DNA of 64,000 nt, taken from positions 186,001 to 250,000 of the forward strand of contig CAWHXG010000004.1 of the NCBI GenBank assembly GCA_963833235.1, written 5' to 3'. Source of the DNA: CAWHXG01 sp963833235. GTDB lineage: Bacteria > Pseudomonadota > Alphaproteobacteria > Rhodobacterales > Rhodobacteraceae. The notes under the pieces are model-generated. The model worked only from the letters and a program-made list of their open reading frames with translations. It was not told the DNA's origin and searched no databases. This document shows positions 15,178 through 24,654 of this stretch, piece after piece. Position numbers and translations under genes: made by a program. How positions within the stretch are numbered: position 1 is the first letter of the stretch; the number at the start of each line of letters is the position of its first letter.

Positions 15178-17937
15178 TCAGCCGTCGTCGATCACCTCGT
15201 CGGTCTCTGCCGAGGCTTTGCCGGCGGATTTTGCCGGCGCCTTCTTCTTCGCGGCTGGTTTCTTGGCCGCAGGCTTCTTCGCGGCGGGCTTCTTGGCTGC
15301 CGGCTTCATCGCGCTCGCCTTCTTCGCCGCGGGCTTCTTGCCGCCCTTGGCGGCCTTCTCGGCGATCAGCACCAATGCCGCGTCCATCTCCAGCGCGGCC
15401 GGATCGGCCTCCTTCGGCAACGTCGCGTTGATCTTGCCCCACTTCACATAAGGCCCGTAGCGCCCGTTCATCACCGCCACCGGGCCGCCATCGGGGTGCT
15501 CGCCCAGCTCCTTCAAGGGCTTGGCGGCGGCGGCGCGGCCGCGGGCGGGCTTGCTGGCCAGCACCTCCACCGCGCGGTTCATCCCGATGCTGAACACCTC
15601 GTCGACGTCCGGCAGGTTGGCATAGGTCTTGCCGTGCCGCACGAAGGGGCCGTAGCGCCCGATGCCGGCCTCGATGGTCTCGCCGTCGTCGGGATGGGGG
15701 CCGATGGGGCGGGGCAGGGAAAGCAGCAGTACCGCCTTCCCGAGGTCGATCGCGTCGATCTCCCAGCCCTTCGGCAGGGAAGAGCGCGGCGGCTTCGGCA
15801 CCTCCTCGGTGGCCTCGCCGCGCTGCACGTAGGGGCCGAAGCGGCCCTTGCGCAGGGTGATCGCGTCGCCCGCATCCTCGCCCAGAAGCTTGCCGTCGGG
15901 CCCGATCTCGTCGTCGCCGGCGCCCGGCGGCCCGAAGGCGCGGGTGTAGCGGCATTCGGGATAGTTCGAGCAGCCGATGAAGGCGCCGCCCGAGCGCGCG
16001 GTGCGCATCGAAAGCCGCCCTTCGCCGCAATTGGGGCAGACGCGCGGGTTCGTCCCGTCGTCCCGCGGGGGGTAGAGATGCGGGGAGAGGACATCGTCGA
16101 TCTTGTCGAGCACCTCGGTGATCCGCAACTCGGAGGTCTCGGCGATGGCCGCGGAGAAATCGCGCCAGAACTTCGCCAGCAGCTCCTTCCAGTCCCGGTC
16201 TCCGGCCGAGACATGGTCGAGCTGGTCCTCGAGGTCGGCGGTGAAATCGTAGCCCACGTAGCGGCCGAAGTAGTTGATCAGGAAGATCGTCACCAGCCGA
16301 CCCTTGTCTTCGGGCTTCAGGCGGTTCTGCTCCTTGATCACATAGCCGCGGTCCTGGATCGTGGTGACGATGGAGGCATAGGTCGAGGGGCGGCCGATGC
16401 CGAGCTCTTCCATGCGCTTGACCAGCGTCGCCTCGGTGTAGCGCGGCGGCGGCTGGGTGAAATGCTGCTGGCCCAGGACGGCGCCGGCCGCATCAAGGAT
16501 CGCGTTGGCGCGGCGCTGCATGCCGGCGGGCGCCTCGACGACGGCATCGGCATCGGCGCCGTCAGTCAGCTTCGCGTAGTCGGCGGCCAGCCCCTCGCCG
16601 GCCTTCTTCAGTGCATCGCCCTGATCGACCTGCGGCAGGCGAGCGTCGTCGTCGTCGCCCGAAGGCTCGTCGCGCCCCTCCTCGTAGACCTTCAGGAACC
16701 CGTCGAAAAGCACCACCTGACCGGTCGCGCGCAGGCCGACCTGGCCGCCGGCGTCGCCGATCTCGACGGTCGTGCGCTCCAGCCGCGCGGCCTCCATCTG
16801 GCTGGCCAGGGTGCGCTTCCAGATCAGATCGTAGAGCTTGCGCTGGTCGGCGTCGGCCATCTTCAGCTTGGCGGGGTCGAGCGACATCTCGGTCGGGCGG
16901 ATGCACTCGTGCGCCTCTTGGGCGTTCTTGGCCTTGTTCTTGTACATGCGCGGGCTCTTCGGCACGTAGTTCGCCCCGTAGCGCGCCCTGATCTCGTCGC
17001 GCGCGGCGTGCACGGCCTCGGGCGCCATGTCGATCCCGTCGGTCCGCATGTAGGTGATGTAGCCGGCCTCGTAGAGGCGCTGCGCGGCGCTCATCGCCTG
17101 ACGCGCGCCCATGCCGAACTTGCGGCTGGCCTCCTGCTGCAGGGTCGAGGTCATGAAGGGGGCGGAGGGGTTGCGGCTGGCGGGCTTGGCCTCGACCGAG
17201 GTGACCGCGAGATCGCGGGAGGCCACGGCCTGCACGGCCATCTCGGCGGCCTCGGCGGTGCCCAGCGAGAACCGGTCCAGCTTGTCGCCGGCCAGAACGG
17301 TCAGCCGCGCCTCGAAGGTCTTGCCGCGCGGCGTGACCAGTGCTGCGCGGACGCTCCAGTATTCGCGCGGGTCGAAGGCCTCGATCTCCATCTCGCGCTC
17401 GACGATGATCCGTAAGGACACGGACTGGACCCGCCCGGCGGACTTGGCGCCCGGCAGTTTGCGCCAGAGCACGGGGCTAAGGTTGAACCCTACCAGATAA
17501 TCCAGCGCCCGGCGGGCGAGGTAGGCGTGGACCAGCGGCGCATCCACCTGGCGGGGGTTCTTCATCGCCTCGGTGACGGCGGATTTGGTGATGGCGTTGA
17601 AGACGACGCGGCTGACCGGCGTGTCCTTCTTCAGCGCCTTGCGGGCCAGCAGCGCCTCCTGCAGGTGCCAGCTGATCGCCTCGCCTTCCCGGTCGGGGTC
17701 GGTGGCGAGGATCAGCGACGGGTCGACCTTCAGCGCATCGGCGATGGCCTTCACGTGCTTTCGGCTGTCGGCCGCGATCTCCCATTTCATCGCGAAACCG
17801 TCTTCGGTGTCGACCGAGCCATCTTTCGGCGGCAGGTCGCGCACGTGCCCGTAAGAGGCGAGAACCGTGTAGTCGGAGCCCAGATACTTGTTGATTGTCT
17901 TGGCCTTGGCGGGTGACTCGACGACGACGACCGGCAT
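15178..17937 (-). CDS. topA: DNA topoisomerase I
   Basis: 919 residues. Type IA topoisomerase that relaxes negative supercoils. The Toprim domain begins right at the start (VVVESPAKAKTINKYLGSDY; DPDREGEAISWHL), the nucleophile tyrosine is in YITYMRTDG, and a zinc-ribbon CPNCGEGRL...CSNYPECRY lies near residue 640. Several C-terminal repeats each carry GRYGP(F/Y)V(R/K) (three or four copies) before a Lys/Ala-rich tail with repeated PAAKK units, typical of alphaproteobacterial TopA. The ATG at 17937 is fixed by the Toprim start; in-frame sequence upstream is not conserved. Confidence 0.97.
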   Translation of the reverse strand: MPVVVVESPAKAKTINKYLGSDYTVLASYGHVRDLPPKDGSVDTEDGFAMKWEIAADSRKHVKAIADALKVDPSLILATDPDREGEAISWHLQEALLARKALKKDTPVSRVVFNAITKSAVTEAMKNPRQVDAPLVHAYLARRALDYLVGFNLSPVLWRKLPGAKSAGRVQSVSLRIIVEREMEIEAFDPREYWSVRAALVTPRGKTFEARLTVLAGDKLDRFSLGTAEAAEMAVQAVASRDLAVTSVEAKPASRNPSAPFMTSTLQQEASRKFGMGARQAMSAAQRLYEAGYITYMRTDGIDMAPEAVHAARDEIRARYGANYVPKSPRMYKNKAKNAQEAHECIRPTEMSLDPAKLKMADADQRKLYDLIWKRTLASQMEAARLERTTVEIGDAGGQVGLRATGQVVLFDGFLKVYEEGRDEPSGDDDDARLPQVDQGDALKKAGEGLAADYAKLTDGADADAVVEAPAGMQRRANAILDAAGAVLGQQHFTQPPPRYTEATLVKRMEELGIGRPSTYASIVTTIQDRGYVIKEQNRLKPEDKGRLVTIFLINYFGRYVGYDFTADLEDQLDHVSAGDRDWKELLAKFWRDFSAAIAETSELRITEVLDKIDDVLSPHLYPPRDDGTNPRVCPNCGEGRLSMRTARSGGAFIGCSNYPECRYTRAFGPPGAGDDEIGPDGKLLGEDAGDAITLRKGRFGPYVQRGEATEEVPKPPRSSLPKGWEIDAIDLGKAVLLLSLPRPIGPHPDDGETIEAGIGRYGPFVRHGKTYANLPDVDEVFSIGMNRAVEVLASKPARGRAAAAKPLKELGEHPDGGPVAVMNGRYGPYVKWGKINATLPKEADPAALEMDAALVLIAEKAAKGGKKPAAKKASAMKPAAKKPAAKKPAAKKPAAKKKAPAKSAGKASAETDEVIDDG

Positions 17938-17972
17938 TCGGGGTCCCTTCTGGGCGTGGAAACGCAGTGCGA

Positions 17973-18002
17973 CAGATGGGTCGCGGCACACCGGCTTGTC
18001 AA
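17973..18002 (-). promoter_or_regulatory. Possible topA promoter
   Basis: On the minus strand a perfect TTGACA (18002-17997) stands 18 bases from CATCTG (17978-17973). The transcript would start about 30 bases before the topA ATG. The -10 is weak. Confidence 0.4.
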
Positions 18003-18092
18003 TGCGGGGTATCCCGGACCGGGACGGAAGCGGCGGGGATTGCGATGGTTGACGTGGCTGGGGGTTAGGGATGCGGCAGGTTGGCCCGGCGG

Positions 18093-19337
18093 TCAGGCGA
18101 CCCGCGAGACGAGGCCGCCGGCATGCCGCTGGACCCGGCCGTCAAGCTCCAGATCAAGGAGCGCCGGCGCGACCTCGCGGGCCGGCATGGCCAGGTCGCG
18201 GATCAGCGCGTCCTCGGGCATCGGCGTTGGGCCGAGACGCCGCAGGAGTTCGCCCTGCAATCCGGCGGGATCGCGCGGCGGGGTCGCGTGCGGCGCGGGC
18301 GCGGCCCGCGCCGGGCCGCGCCGCGGGGCGGCAGGGCTGCGCAGGCGGTCGAGCGCCGCGCCGGCCTGCGCCCGCCATCCGCGGGGCGCCTCGGCGGCGC
18401 CATGCCGGCTCTCGGCGGCGGACCCCGCGGCGGCCATTGCCAGGGGCCCGAGCGCCTCGATCACGTCGGCCGCCCCGCGCACCAGGCGCGCGCCATCGCG
18501 GATCAGCAGGTTGCAGCCCGAGGCGCGGGCGTCGAACGGATGGCCGGGCACCGCCAGCACCTCCCGCCCCTGGTCGAGGGCTGTGCGCGCGGTGATCAGG
18601 CTGCCGGACTTCGCCGCCGCCTCGACCACGACGAGAGCGGCGCAGAGGCCCGAGATCAGCCGGTTGCGCCGGGGGAAGTGCCGCGCCTGCGGGGCGAGGC
18701 CCATCGGCTGCTCGGAAAGGCGCAGGCCCTCGCGGCCGATCTTGGCGTGGATGTCGCGGTTCTCCTGGGGGTAGAGCACGTCGGCCCCGCCGCCCAGCAC
18801 CGCCACCGTGCCTGTGGCCAGCGCCGCCTCGTGGGCGGCCGCGTCGATGCCGCGGGCGAGGCCCGAGACCACGACGAAGCCGGCCTCGCCGAGTTCCGCC
18901 GCCAGCCGGCGGGCCATGCGCTCGCCGAGCGAGGAGGCGTTGCGCGCGCCGACGATGGCGATGGCGGGGCGTGCCAGGAGCCCGGTGCGCCCGATGGCCC
19001 AGAGGATCGGCGGCGCGTCGTCGAGCTCGGCCAGAAGGGCGGGATACTCAGGGGCGCCGGCGCAGATCATCCGGGCGCCGGAGCGTGCGGCCGCCCGCAT
19101 CTCGGCACGCGCGACGTCGACGGGGCATAGCTCGTAATCCGAGACGCCCGCAGCGCCGGCGATCGCCGGCAGCGCGGCGAGCGCGGCCGAGGCCGTGCCG
19201 TGATCCTGCATGAGGCGGTAGAACGTGGCGGCGCCGACGCGCCGCGACCTCAGGAGGCGGAGCCACGATAAGCTGTCTTCTTCCGACTCAGGTGGGGTGA
19301 GGGGTGTGTCGGTGGAAGAAAACAGATTGTCTGTCAT
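18093..19337 (-). CDS. dprA: DNA-processing protein DprA
   Basis: 414 residues. DprA loads RecA on incoming single-stranded DNA during transformation. The Rossmann core carries AIVGARNASSLGERMA, VVSGLARGIDAAAHEAAL, VLGGGADVLYPQENRDI and FPRRNRLISGLCAALVVVEAA. A Pro/Ala/Arg-rich linker (about 305-345) leads to a C-terminal winged-helix (DML1-like) domain ending in DLELDGRVQRHAGGLVSRV. It lies 155 bases upstream of topA on the same strand, a common alphaproteobacterial arrangement. Confidence 0.95.
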   Translation of the reverse strand: MTDNLFSSTDTPLTPPESEEDSLSWLRLLRSRRVGAATFYRLMQDHGTASAALAALPAIAGAAGVSDYELCPVDVARAEMRAAARSGARMICAGAPEYPALLAELDDAPPILWAIGRTGLLARPAIAIVGARNASSLGERMARRLAAELGEAGFVVVSGLARGIDAAAHEAALATGTVAVLGGGADVLYPQENRDIHAKIGREGLRLSEQPMGLAPQARHFPRRNRLISGLCAALVVVEAAAKSGSLITARTALDQGREVLAVPGHPFDARASGCNLLIRDGARLVRGAADVIEALGPLAMAAAGSAAESRHGAAEAPRGWRAQAGAALDRLRSPAAPRRGPARAAPAPHATPPRDPAGLQGELLRRLGPTPMPEDALIRDLAMPAREVAPALLDLELDGRVQRHAGGLVSRVA

Positions 19338-19438
19338 CGCGGCTCCGCCCCATGGGTGACACCTGTGTAGAAGCCTTAGTATTAAGCGAACGTGAACACG
19401 CGGTCGGGCGGGAGAAATAAATTAGCCGGTAAAGCCCC

Positions 19439-19461
19439 GGGCTCCCGGCCTGCGCGAGCCC
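19439..19461 (-). terminator. Possible terminator after tldD
   Basis: 6-bp stem GGGCTC/GAGCCC with an 11-base loop just downstream of the tldD stop (minus strand). A short TTT and then an A/T-rich stretch (TAATTTATTTCTC) follow some 7-20 bases later rather than directly. Confidence 0.3.
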
Positions 19462-19480
19462 CCACGCCCAGGCCCCCAGT

Positions 19481-20902
19481 TCAGGCCGCCGAGCCGCCCA
19501 CCGTCAGCCCGCCGATGCGAAGCGTCGGCTGGCCCACCCCCACCGGCACCCATTGCCCGGCCTTGCCGCAATTGCCGATGCCCGGGTCGAGGCCCATGTC
19601 GTTGCCGATGGCGCGCACCTGCCGCATCGCATTCGGCCCGTCGCCGATCAACGTGGCGCCCCGCACCGGCGCGCCCACCCGGCCGTTCTTCACGCGGTAG
19701 GCCTCGGTGCAGGAGAACACGAACTTGCCATTCGTGATGTCGACCTGCCCGCCGCCGAAGCCCACGGCATAGATCCCATCCTCCAGCCCGGCGAGGATAG
19801 AGGCGGGGTCTTCCTGCCCGCCCAGCATGATCGTGTTGGTCATCCGCGGCATCGGCGTGTGGGCATAGCTCTGCCGCCGCCCGTTGCCGGTAGGCGCGAC
19901 CCCCATCAGCCGGGCGTTCTGGCGGTCCTGCATGAAGCCCACGAGGATCCCGTCCTCGATCAGGGTGGTGCGGCCGCCCGGCGTCCCCTCGTCGTCGATG
20001 CTGATGGAGCCGCGCCTGTCGGGAATGGTGCCGTCGTCGATCACCGTCACGCCGGGGGCCGCCACCCTCTGCCCCATGAGCCCCGCAAAGGCGGAGGAGC
20101 CCTTGCGGTTGAAGTCGCCCTCCAGCCCGTGCCCCACCGCCTCGTGCAGCAGGATGCCCGGCCAGCCGGGGCCGAGCACCACGTCCATTATCCCCGCGGG
20201 CGCCGGCTCCGCGCCGAGGTTGACCAGCGCGATCCGAAGCGCCTCGCGCGCTTCTTCCTGCCAGTGCGCGGCGGTCATCAGGCCGGCCAGCCCGGCGCGG
20301 CCGCCGCCGCCGGATCCGCCGGCTTCGCGACGCCCGTTCTCCTCGACGATGACAGAGACGTTCAGCCGCGACATCGGGCGGATATCGCCTACCAAGCTCC
20401 CGTCGGGGCGCAGGATCGCCACCTCCTGCAGGCTCGCCGCAAGCGTCGCGCTGACCTGCACCACCCGCGGGTCGAGCGCCCGGGCATAGGCGTCGATCTC
20501 GCGCAGGGTCTCGACCTTCACGCCGAAGGTCGCATCGTCCTTGGGATCCGCATCGCCGTAGAGCTTGAGGTTGGTCGCCCGGGGCGGATCGGCGAGCGTG
20601 CCGCCGCCATCGCCCACCGCCAGCCGCGCCGTCTCGGCCGCGCGGGTCAGGGCGGCGGCGGTGATCTCGGTGGAATGGGCATAGCCCGAGGTCTCGCCGC
20701 GCACGGCGCGCAGCCCGAAGCCCTCCGAGGCGTCGTAGCCCGCATTGCGCAGCCGCCCGTCGTCGAAGCTCAGCACCTCCGAGCGGCGCCGCTCCAGGAA
20801 GAGCTCGCCGTCGTCGGCGCCGTCGGTCGCGGCGCGCAGGGTGGCCAGCGCATCGTCGCGGTCGAGCCGGGTCTCGAAGGGGCGGAAGGCGGGGTCGGTC
20901 AT
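19481..20902 (-). CDS. tldD: Metalloprotease TldD
   Basis: 473 residues. Zn-dependent peptidase that acts with TldE/PmbA in microcin B17-type peptide processing and CcdA degradation. The zinc motif HEAVGHGLEGD (HExxxH) is intact, with NRKGSSAFAG and the C-terminal NGKFVFSCTEAYRVKNGR typical of TldD. The ATG at 20902 is chosen; the open frame extends further upstream but without similarity. Divergent from the cytochrome oxidase operon, as in many Rhodobacterales. Confidence 0.96.
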   Translation of the reverse strand: MTDPAFRPFETRLDRDDALATLRAATDGADDGELFLERRRSEVLSFDDGRLRNAGYDASEGFGLRAVRGETSGYAHSTEITAAALTRAAETARLAVGDGGGTLADPPRATNLKLYGDADPKDDATFGVKVETLREIDAYARALDPRVVQVSATLAASLQEVAILRPDGSLVGDIRPMSRLNVSVIVEENGRREAGGSGGGGRAGLAGLMTAAHWQEEAREALRIALVNLGAEPAPAGIMDVVLGPGWPGILLHEAVGHGLEGDFNRKGSSAFAGLMGQRVAAPGVTVIDDGTIPDRRGSISIDDEGTPGGRTTLIEDGILVGFMQDRQNARLMGVAPTGNGRRQSYAHTPMPRMTNTIMLGGQEDPASILAGLEDGIYAVGFGGGQVDITNGKFVFSCTEAYRVKNGRVGAPVRGATLIGDGPNAMRQVRAIGNDMGLDPGIGNCGKAGQWVPVGVGQPTLRIGGLTVGGSAA

Positions 20903-21158
20903 GGGCGGTGTCCTTTCGGGGCGGCCGAAGCGGGGGCGCGGCTGGGACGCGACGGGGGCAGGCGCGGCCCCGGATCGGGTAGATTCACAGTTCCTTCGGG
21001 AATTAGCGTCCGAATGACGCAAGCCCCTTTCTTGTTCGGTCCCTCGGAATATGGTTTGTCCCCATCAAAGCACAACGCATGATCGCCGTGCGGCCGCGCC
21101 CGGGGCAGACGCTACTCCCCCACGGCCGCGGCGCCCGATCCATCGACAGGAAACATCC

Positions 21159-22022
21159 ATGAGCCAACCGCTTCGCACCGCCTTCCTGACCGCCGGGATC
21201 CTTCTTGCTGGGGTCGCGGCTCGGGCGCAGACGGCTCTGGAGGACCTGCCGATCGTGGGCAAGCCGACCCCAGGCGGCATGGGCTTCCAGCCCGCCTCGA
21301 CCGAACTGGCCAGCGACCTGCAATGGCTCGACGGGTTCATGCTTATCATCATCACCGCCGTCGTCGTGTTCGTCACCGGCCTGATGGCGTGGGTCGCGAT
21401 CCGCTTCAACGAGAAGCGCAACCCCAAGCCGGCGAACTTCACCCACAATAGCCCGCTGGAGATTGCCTGGACGATCGTGCCGATCCTGATCCTGGTCTTC
21501 ATCGGCGCGTTCTCCCTGCCGATCCTCTTCAAGCAGCAGGAGATTCCGGAGGCCGACCTGACGATCAAGGTCACGGGCTACCAATGGTACTGGGGCTACG
21601 AGTACGTGGATGACGGCATCGAGTTCGAGAGCTACATGCTGGAGCGCGACGAACTGGAGGGCTTCGGATACAGCCAGGACGAATACCTGCTGGCCACCGA
21701 CACCGCCGTGGTGGTGCCCTTGGGCGCGACCGTGGTGATGCAGGTGACCGGCGCCGACGTGATCCATTCCTGGACGATCCCGGCCTTTGGCGTGAAGCAG
21801 GACGCCGTGCCGGGGCGGCTGGCGGAACTTTGGTTCGCGGCCGATCGCGAGGGCGTTTTCTTCGGCCAGTGCTCCGAGCTCTGCGGCCAGGCGCACGCCT
21901 ACATGCCGATTACCGTCAAAGTCGTGGCACCCGAAGTCTATGCGACGTGGCTGGAGGGCGCCAAGGAGCAGTATGCCGTGGCGCCGGCCGGCAAGACGCC
22001 CTTCCGCGTCGCCGCGAAGTGA
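21159..22022 (+). CDS. ctaC: Cytochrome c oxidase subunit II
   Basis: 287 residues. A cleavable signal peptide (to about residue 22, VAARA), two membrane helices (about 55-80 and 100-122), then the periplasmic cupredoxin domain. The CuA ligands are present: VIHSWTIP, and GQCSELCGQAHAYMP with the C-x3-C pair, His and Met; the aromatic electron-entry patch is YQWYWGYEY. First gene of an operon encoding aa3-type oxidase subunits II and III and their assembly factors. Subunit I (ctaD) is not in the window. Confidence 0.98.
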   Translation: MSQPLRTAFLTAGILLAGVAARAQTALEDLPIVGKPTPGGMGFQPASTELASDLQWLDGFMLIIITAVVVFVTGLMAWVAIRFNEKRNPKPANFTHNSPLEIAWTIVPILILVFIGAFSLPILFKQQEIPEADLTIKVTGYQWYWGYEYVDDGIEFESYMLERDELEGFGYSQDEYLLATDTAVVVPLGATVVMQVTGADVIHSWTIPAFGVKQDAVPGRLAELWFAADREGVFFGQCSELCGQAHAYMPITVKVVAPEVYATWLEGAKEQYAVAPAGKTPFRVAAK

Positions 22023-22074
22023 CCCGGCGCGGACCGAACCGCGGCGGGGCCCGTTTCCCCCATCTGGAATGCCA

Positions 22075-23025
22075 ATGACAGATACGTCCATCGAAACCGC
22101 AGCCGGCACAGGCGAGGCCCGGTTCGGCGACTTCGTCGCCTTGCTGAAGCCGCGCGTGATGTCGCTGGTGGTCTTCACCGCGTTCGTCGGGCTGCTGGTG
22201 GCGCCGGTGCAGGTCCACCCGATGGTGGGCTTCGCGGCGATCCTGTTCATCGCGCTAGGCGCCGGCGCCTCCGGCGCGCTCAACATGTGGTGGGACGCCG
22301 ACATCGACGCGATCATGCGCCGCACCCGCAGCCGTCCCGTGCCCTCTGGCGCGGTCAGCGGCGGCGATGCGCTGGCCATCGGCCTCGCACTTTCGGGCAT
22401 TGCCGTGGTCATGCTCGGCCTCGCCACCAACCTCGCCGCCGCGGGGCTGCTCGCCTTCACGATCTTCTTCTACGCGGTCGTCTACACCATGTGGCTGAAG
22501 CGCTGGACCCCGCAGAACATCGTCATCGGCGGGGCGGCCGGGGCATTCCCGCCGCTGATCGGCTGGGTCGCGGCGACGGGCAGCGTCAGCGTCGAGGCCT
22601 GCCTGATGTTCGCGCTGATCTTCATGTGGACGCCGCCGCATTTTTGGGCTCTCGCGCTTTTCATGAAGTCCGACTATGCCGATGCCGGCATCCCGATGCT
22701 CACCGTTACCCATGGCCGCCCGGCGACCCGCCGGCACATCCTGGTCTACACGGTCCTGCTGGCGCCCGTCGCGCTCTGGGCCGCGCTCTCGGGCATCGGC
22801 GGCCCCGTTACCCTGGCGGCCGTACTGATCCTGAACGCGCGGTTCGTCTTTGGCGCCGTCGCCATCGCCAGACGGGACGAGGCCACGGCCGAGGCCGACG
22901 GCTACGCGACAGAGAAGGCCTTCTTCCGCTTCTCGCTGTGGTATCTCTTCGCGCATTTCGGGGCACTCCTGGCCGACGCGATCCTCGCGCGGCTGGGCTG
23001 GATGCCCACCCTGGGGGTCTGGTGA
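22075..23025 (+). CDS. ctaB: Protoheme IX farnesyltransferase (heme O synthase)
   Basis: 316 residues. UbiA-superfamily enzyme adding farnesyl to heme b, the first step to heme a. ALNMWWDADIDAIMRRTRSR holds the Asp-rich prenyl-diphosphate site; FMWTPPHFWALALFMKSDYADAGIPM is the second. Eight or nine membrane segments. An ATG six bases earlier (22069) is possible; 22075 fits the family N-terminus better. In the ctaC operon, where heme a is needed. Confidence 0.96.
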   Translation: MTDTSIETAAGTGEARFGDFVALLKPRVMSLVVFTAFVGLLVAPVQVHPMVGFAAILFIALGAGASGALNMWWDADIDAIMRRTRSRPVPSGAVSGGDALAIGLALSGIAVVMLGLATNLAAAGLLAFTIFFYAVVYTMWLKRWTPQNIVIGGAAGAFPPLIGWVAATGSVSVEACLMFALIFMWTPPHFWALALFMKSDYADAGIPMLTVTHGRPATRRHILVYTVLLAPVALWAALSGIGGPVTLAAVLILNARFVFGAVAIARRDEATAEADGYATEKAFFRFSLWYLFAHFGALLADAILARLGWMPTLGVW

Positions 23026-23219
23026 TGGCCTTCGGCAAGGACCACGAGATCCACACCCGCCGCTTCGGGCGCAACCTCGGGCTCAGCCTGACCCTCGTGG
23101 CGTTCGTGGCGGTGATCTTCGGGCTGACTGTGGCGAAGGTCACCGGCGGTGGCGATCTGACCGAGGCGTTCGACCATGTCGTGCGCCCGGCCATCATCCC
23201 GCAGGAGGCCCCGCAATGA
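23025..23219 (+). CDS. Small cytochrome oxidase operon protein (CoxF-like)
   Basis: 64 residues: a short basic N-terminus (DHEIHTRRFGRN), one membrane helix (LGLSLTLVAFVAVIFGLTVAKV), and a short periplasmic-side tail. The start overlaps the ctaB stop by one base (TGATG) and the stop overlaps the ctaG start by four. Small proteins of this kind occupy the same position in other Rhodobacterales cta operons; a role in oxidase assembly is inferred from position only. Confidence 0.8.
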   Translation: MAFGKDHEIHTRRFGRNLGLSLTLVAFVAVIFGLTVAKVTGGGDLTEAFDHVVRPAIIPQEAPQ

Positions 23220-23809
23220 AGCCGTTCGCGACGCGCCTGCCGCAGGGCAAGTCCCGCACCGCGGTGCAGACCGTCGGCGTCGTGCTGTTCATGGGCGCGA
23301 TGGCCTGGGCGTCCGTGCCGCTCTACGATCTCTTCTGCCGGGTCACCGGCTACGGCGGCACCACCTCGCAGGCCAGCGCGGGGTCGGACACGATCCTCGA
23401 CCGGACCATCGGCATCCGCTTCGATGCCTCGCGCGATCGCGGCATGCCGTGGGAGTTCAAACCCGTCGTGCGCGAGATGGACATCCGCATCGGCGAGACC
23501 GGCCTCGCCTTCTACGAGGCCTACAATCCCACCGACAGGCCCATCGCCGGGACCGCCAGCTACAACGTCGCCCCCTATTCGGCCGGCGGCTACTTCACCA
23601 AGATCGACTGCTTCTGCTTCGAGATGCAGGTGCTGCAGCCCGGCGAGCGGGTGCAGATGCCGGTGACCTTCTACGTCGATCCCGAGATCGTCGATGATCG
23701 CGAGGCAAAATTTCTGCACACGATCACGCTGTCCTATACCTTCTACGAGACCGACCTGCCGCAGGAGGCCGCCGCGCTGGCGCCCGATGCGAACGCCTCG
23801 GTGAACTGA
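23216..23809 (+). CDS. ctaG: Cytochrome c oxidase assembly protein CtaG (Cox11)
   Basis: 197 residues. One N-terminal membrane helix (VGVVLFMGAMAWASVPLYDL) then an immunoglobulin-like periplasmic domain that delivers copper to CuB of subunit I. The copper-binding CFCF motif is in KIDCFCFEMQ and an additional conserved cysteine in LYDLFCRVTGYGG. It overlaps the small upstream gene by four bases and precedes ctaE by 22 bases. Confidence 0.97.
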   Translation: MKPFATRLPQGKSRTAVQTVGVVLFMGAMAWASVPLYDLFCRVTGYGGTTSQASAGSDTILDRTIGIRFDASRDRGMPWEFKPVVREMDIRIGETGLAFYEAYNPTDRPIAGTASYNVAPYSAGGYFTKIDCFCFEMQVLQPGERVQMPVTFYVDPEIVDDREAKFLHTITLSYTFYETDLPQEAAALAPDANASVN

Positions 23810-23831
23810 CCTGAAAGGCGCGGACCCCACG

Positions 23832-24620
23832 ATGGCCCATGAGAAGAACCACGACTATCACATCCTGCCGCCGTCGATCTGGCCGTTCATCGCCTCGATG
23901 GGCGCGTTCTTCATGCTGTTCGGCGCGGTGCTGTGGATGCACGGCAACGGCCCCTGGCTGTTCGCGATCGGGCTGACAGGCGTGCTCTACACGATGATCG
24001 GCTGGTGGTCGGACACGATCCAGGAGAGCAAGGCGGGGGATCACACGCCCGTCGTGCAGATCGGCCTGCGCTACGGCTTCATCTTCTTCATCATGTCCGA
24101 GATCATGTTCTTCGCGGCCTGGTTCTGGTCGTTCTTCAAGCACGCCATGTACCCGATGGAAGCGTCTGGCGGGGTCTGGCCGCCGGTCGGGATCGAGACC
24201 TTCGATCCCTGGCATCTGCCGCTGATCAACACGCTGATACTGCTGTGCTCGGGCGCCGCTGCCACCTGGGCGCACCATGCGCTGGTGCACGAGAACAACC
24301 GCGAGGACATGAAGTGGGGCCTGATCCTGGCCGTGGGCCTCGGCATCCTCTTCACGATCTTCCAGATCTACGAGTACGGGCATGCGGCCTTCGGCTTCGC
24401 CGGCAACATCTACGGCGCCAACTTCTTCATGGCGACGGGCTTCCACGGCGCGCACGTGGTGATCGGCACGATCTTCCTTGCCATCTGCCTGCTGCGCCTG
24501 ACCCAGGGCGATTTCTCACCTGAGAAGCATTTCGGTTTCGAGGCGGCGGCGTGGTACTGGCACTTCGTCGATGTGGTGTGGCTCTTCCTCTTCGGCGCGA
24601 TCTACATCTGGGGCGGCTGA
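23832..24620 (+). CDS. ctaE: Cytochrome c oxidase subunit III
   Basis: 262 residues with seven membrane helices. FYFxSE-type motifs are recognisable (RYGFIFFIMSEIMFFAAWFW), along with ATGFHGAHVVIG and the C-terminal WYWHFVDVVWLFLF. Subunit III stabilises the oxidase and lies next to the subunit I proton path. Part of the ctaC operon. Confidence 0.98.
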   Translation: MAHEKNHDYHILPPSIWPFIASMGAFFMLFGAVLWMHGNGPWLFAIGLTGVLYTMIGWWSDTIQESKAGDHTPVVQIGLRYGFIFFIMSEIMFFAAWFWSFFKHAMYPMEASGGVWPPVGIETFDPWHLPLINTLILLCSGAAATWAHHALVHENNREDMKWGLILAVGLGILFTIFQIYEYGHAAFGFAGNIYGANFFMATGFHGAHVVIGTIFLAICLLRLTQGDFSPEKHFGFEAAAWYWHFVDVVWLFLFGAIYIWGG

Positions 24621-24654
24621 GCGCCGGCGCGTGCCGGCGGCTCCGGGGCCACGC

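Noticed and set aside
15190..15345. Tandem repeat at the 3' end of topA
   Set aside because: It encodes the Lys/Ala-rich tail common in alphaproteobacterial topoisomerase I, so it is ordinary low-complexity protein sequence and not a mobile or CRISPR repeat.
20903..21158. Promoter for the ctaC operon (TTGTTC and AATATG near 21.03 kb)
   Set aside because: Spacing between the candidate boxes is about ten bases; no convincing -35/-10 pair could be found in the tldD-ctaC gap.
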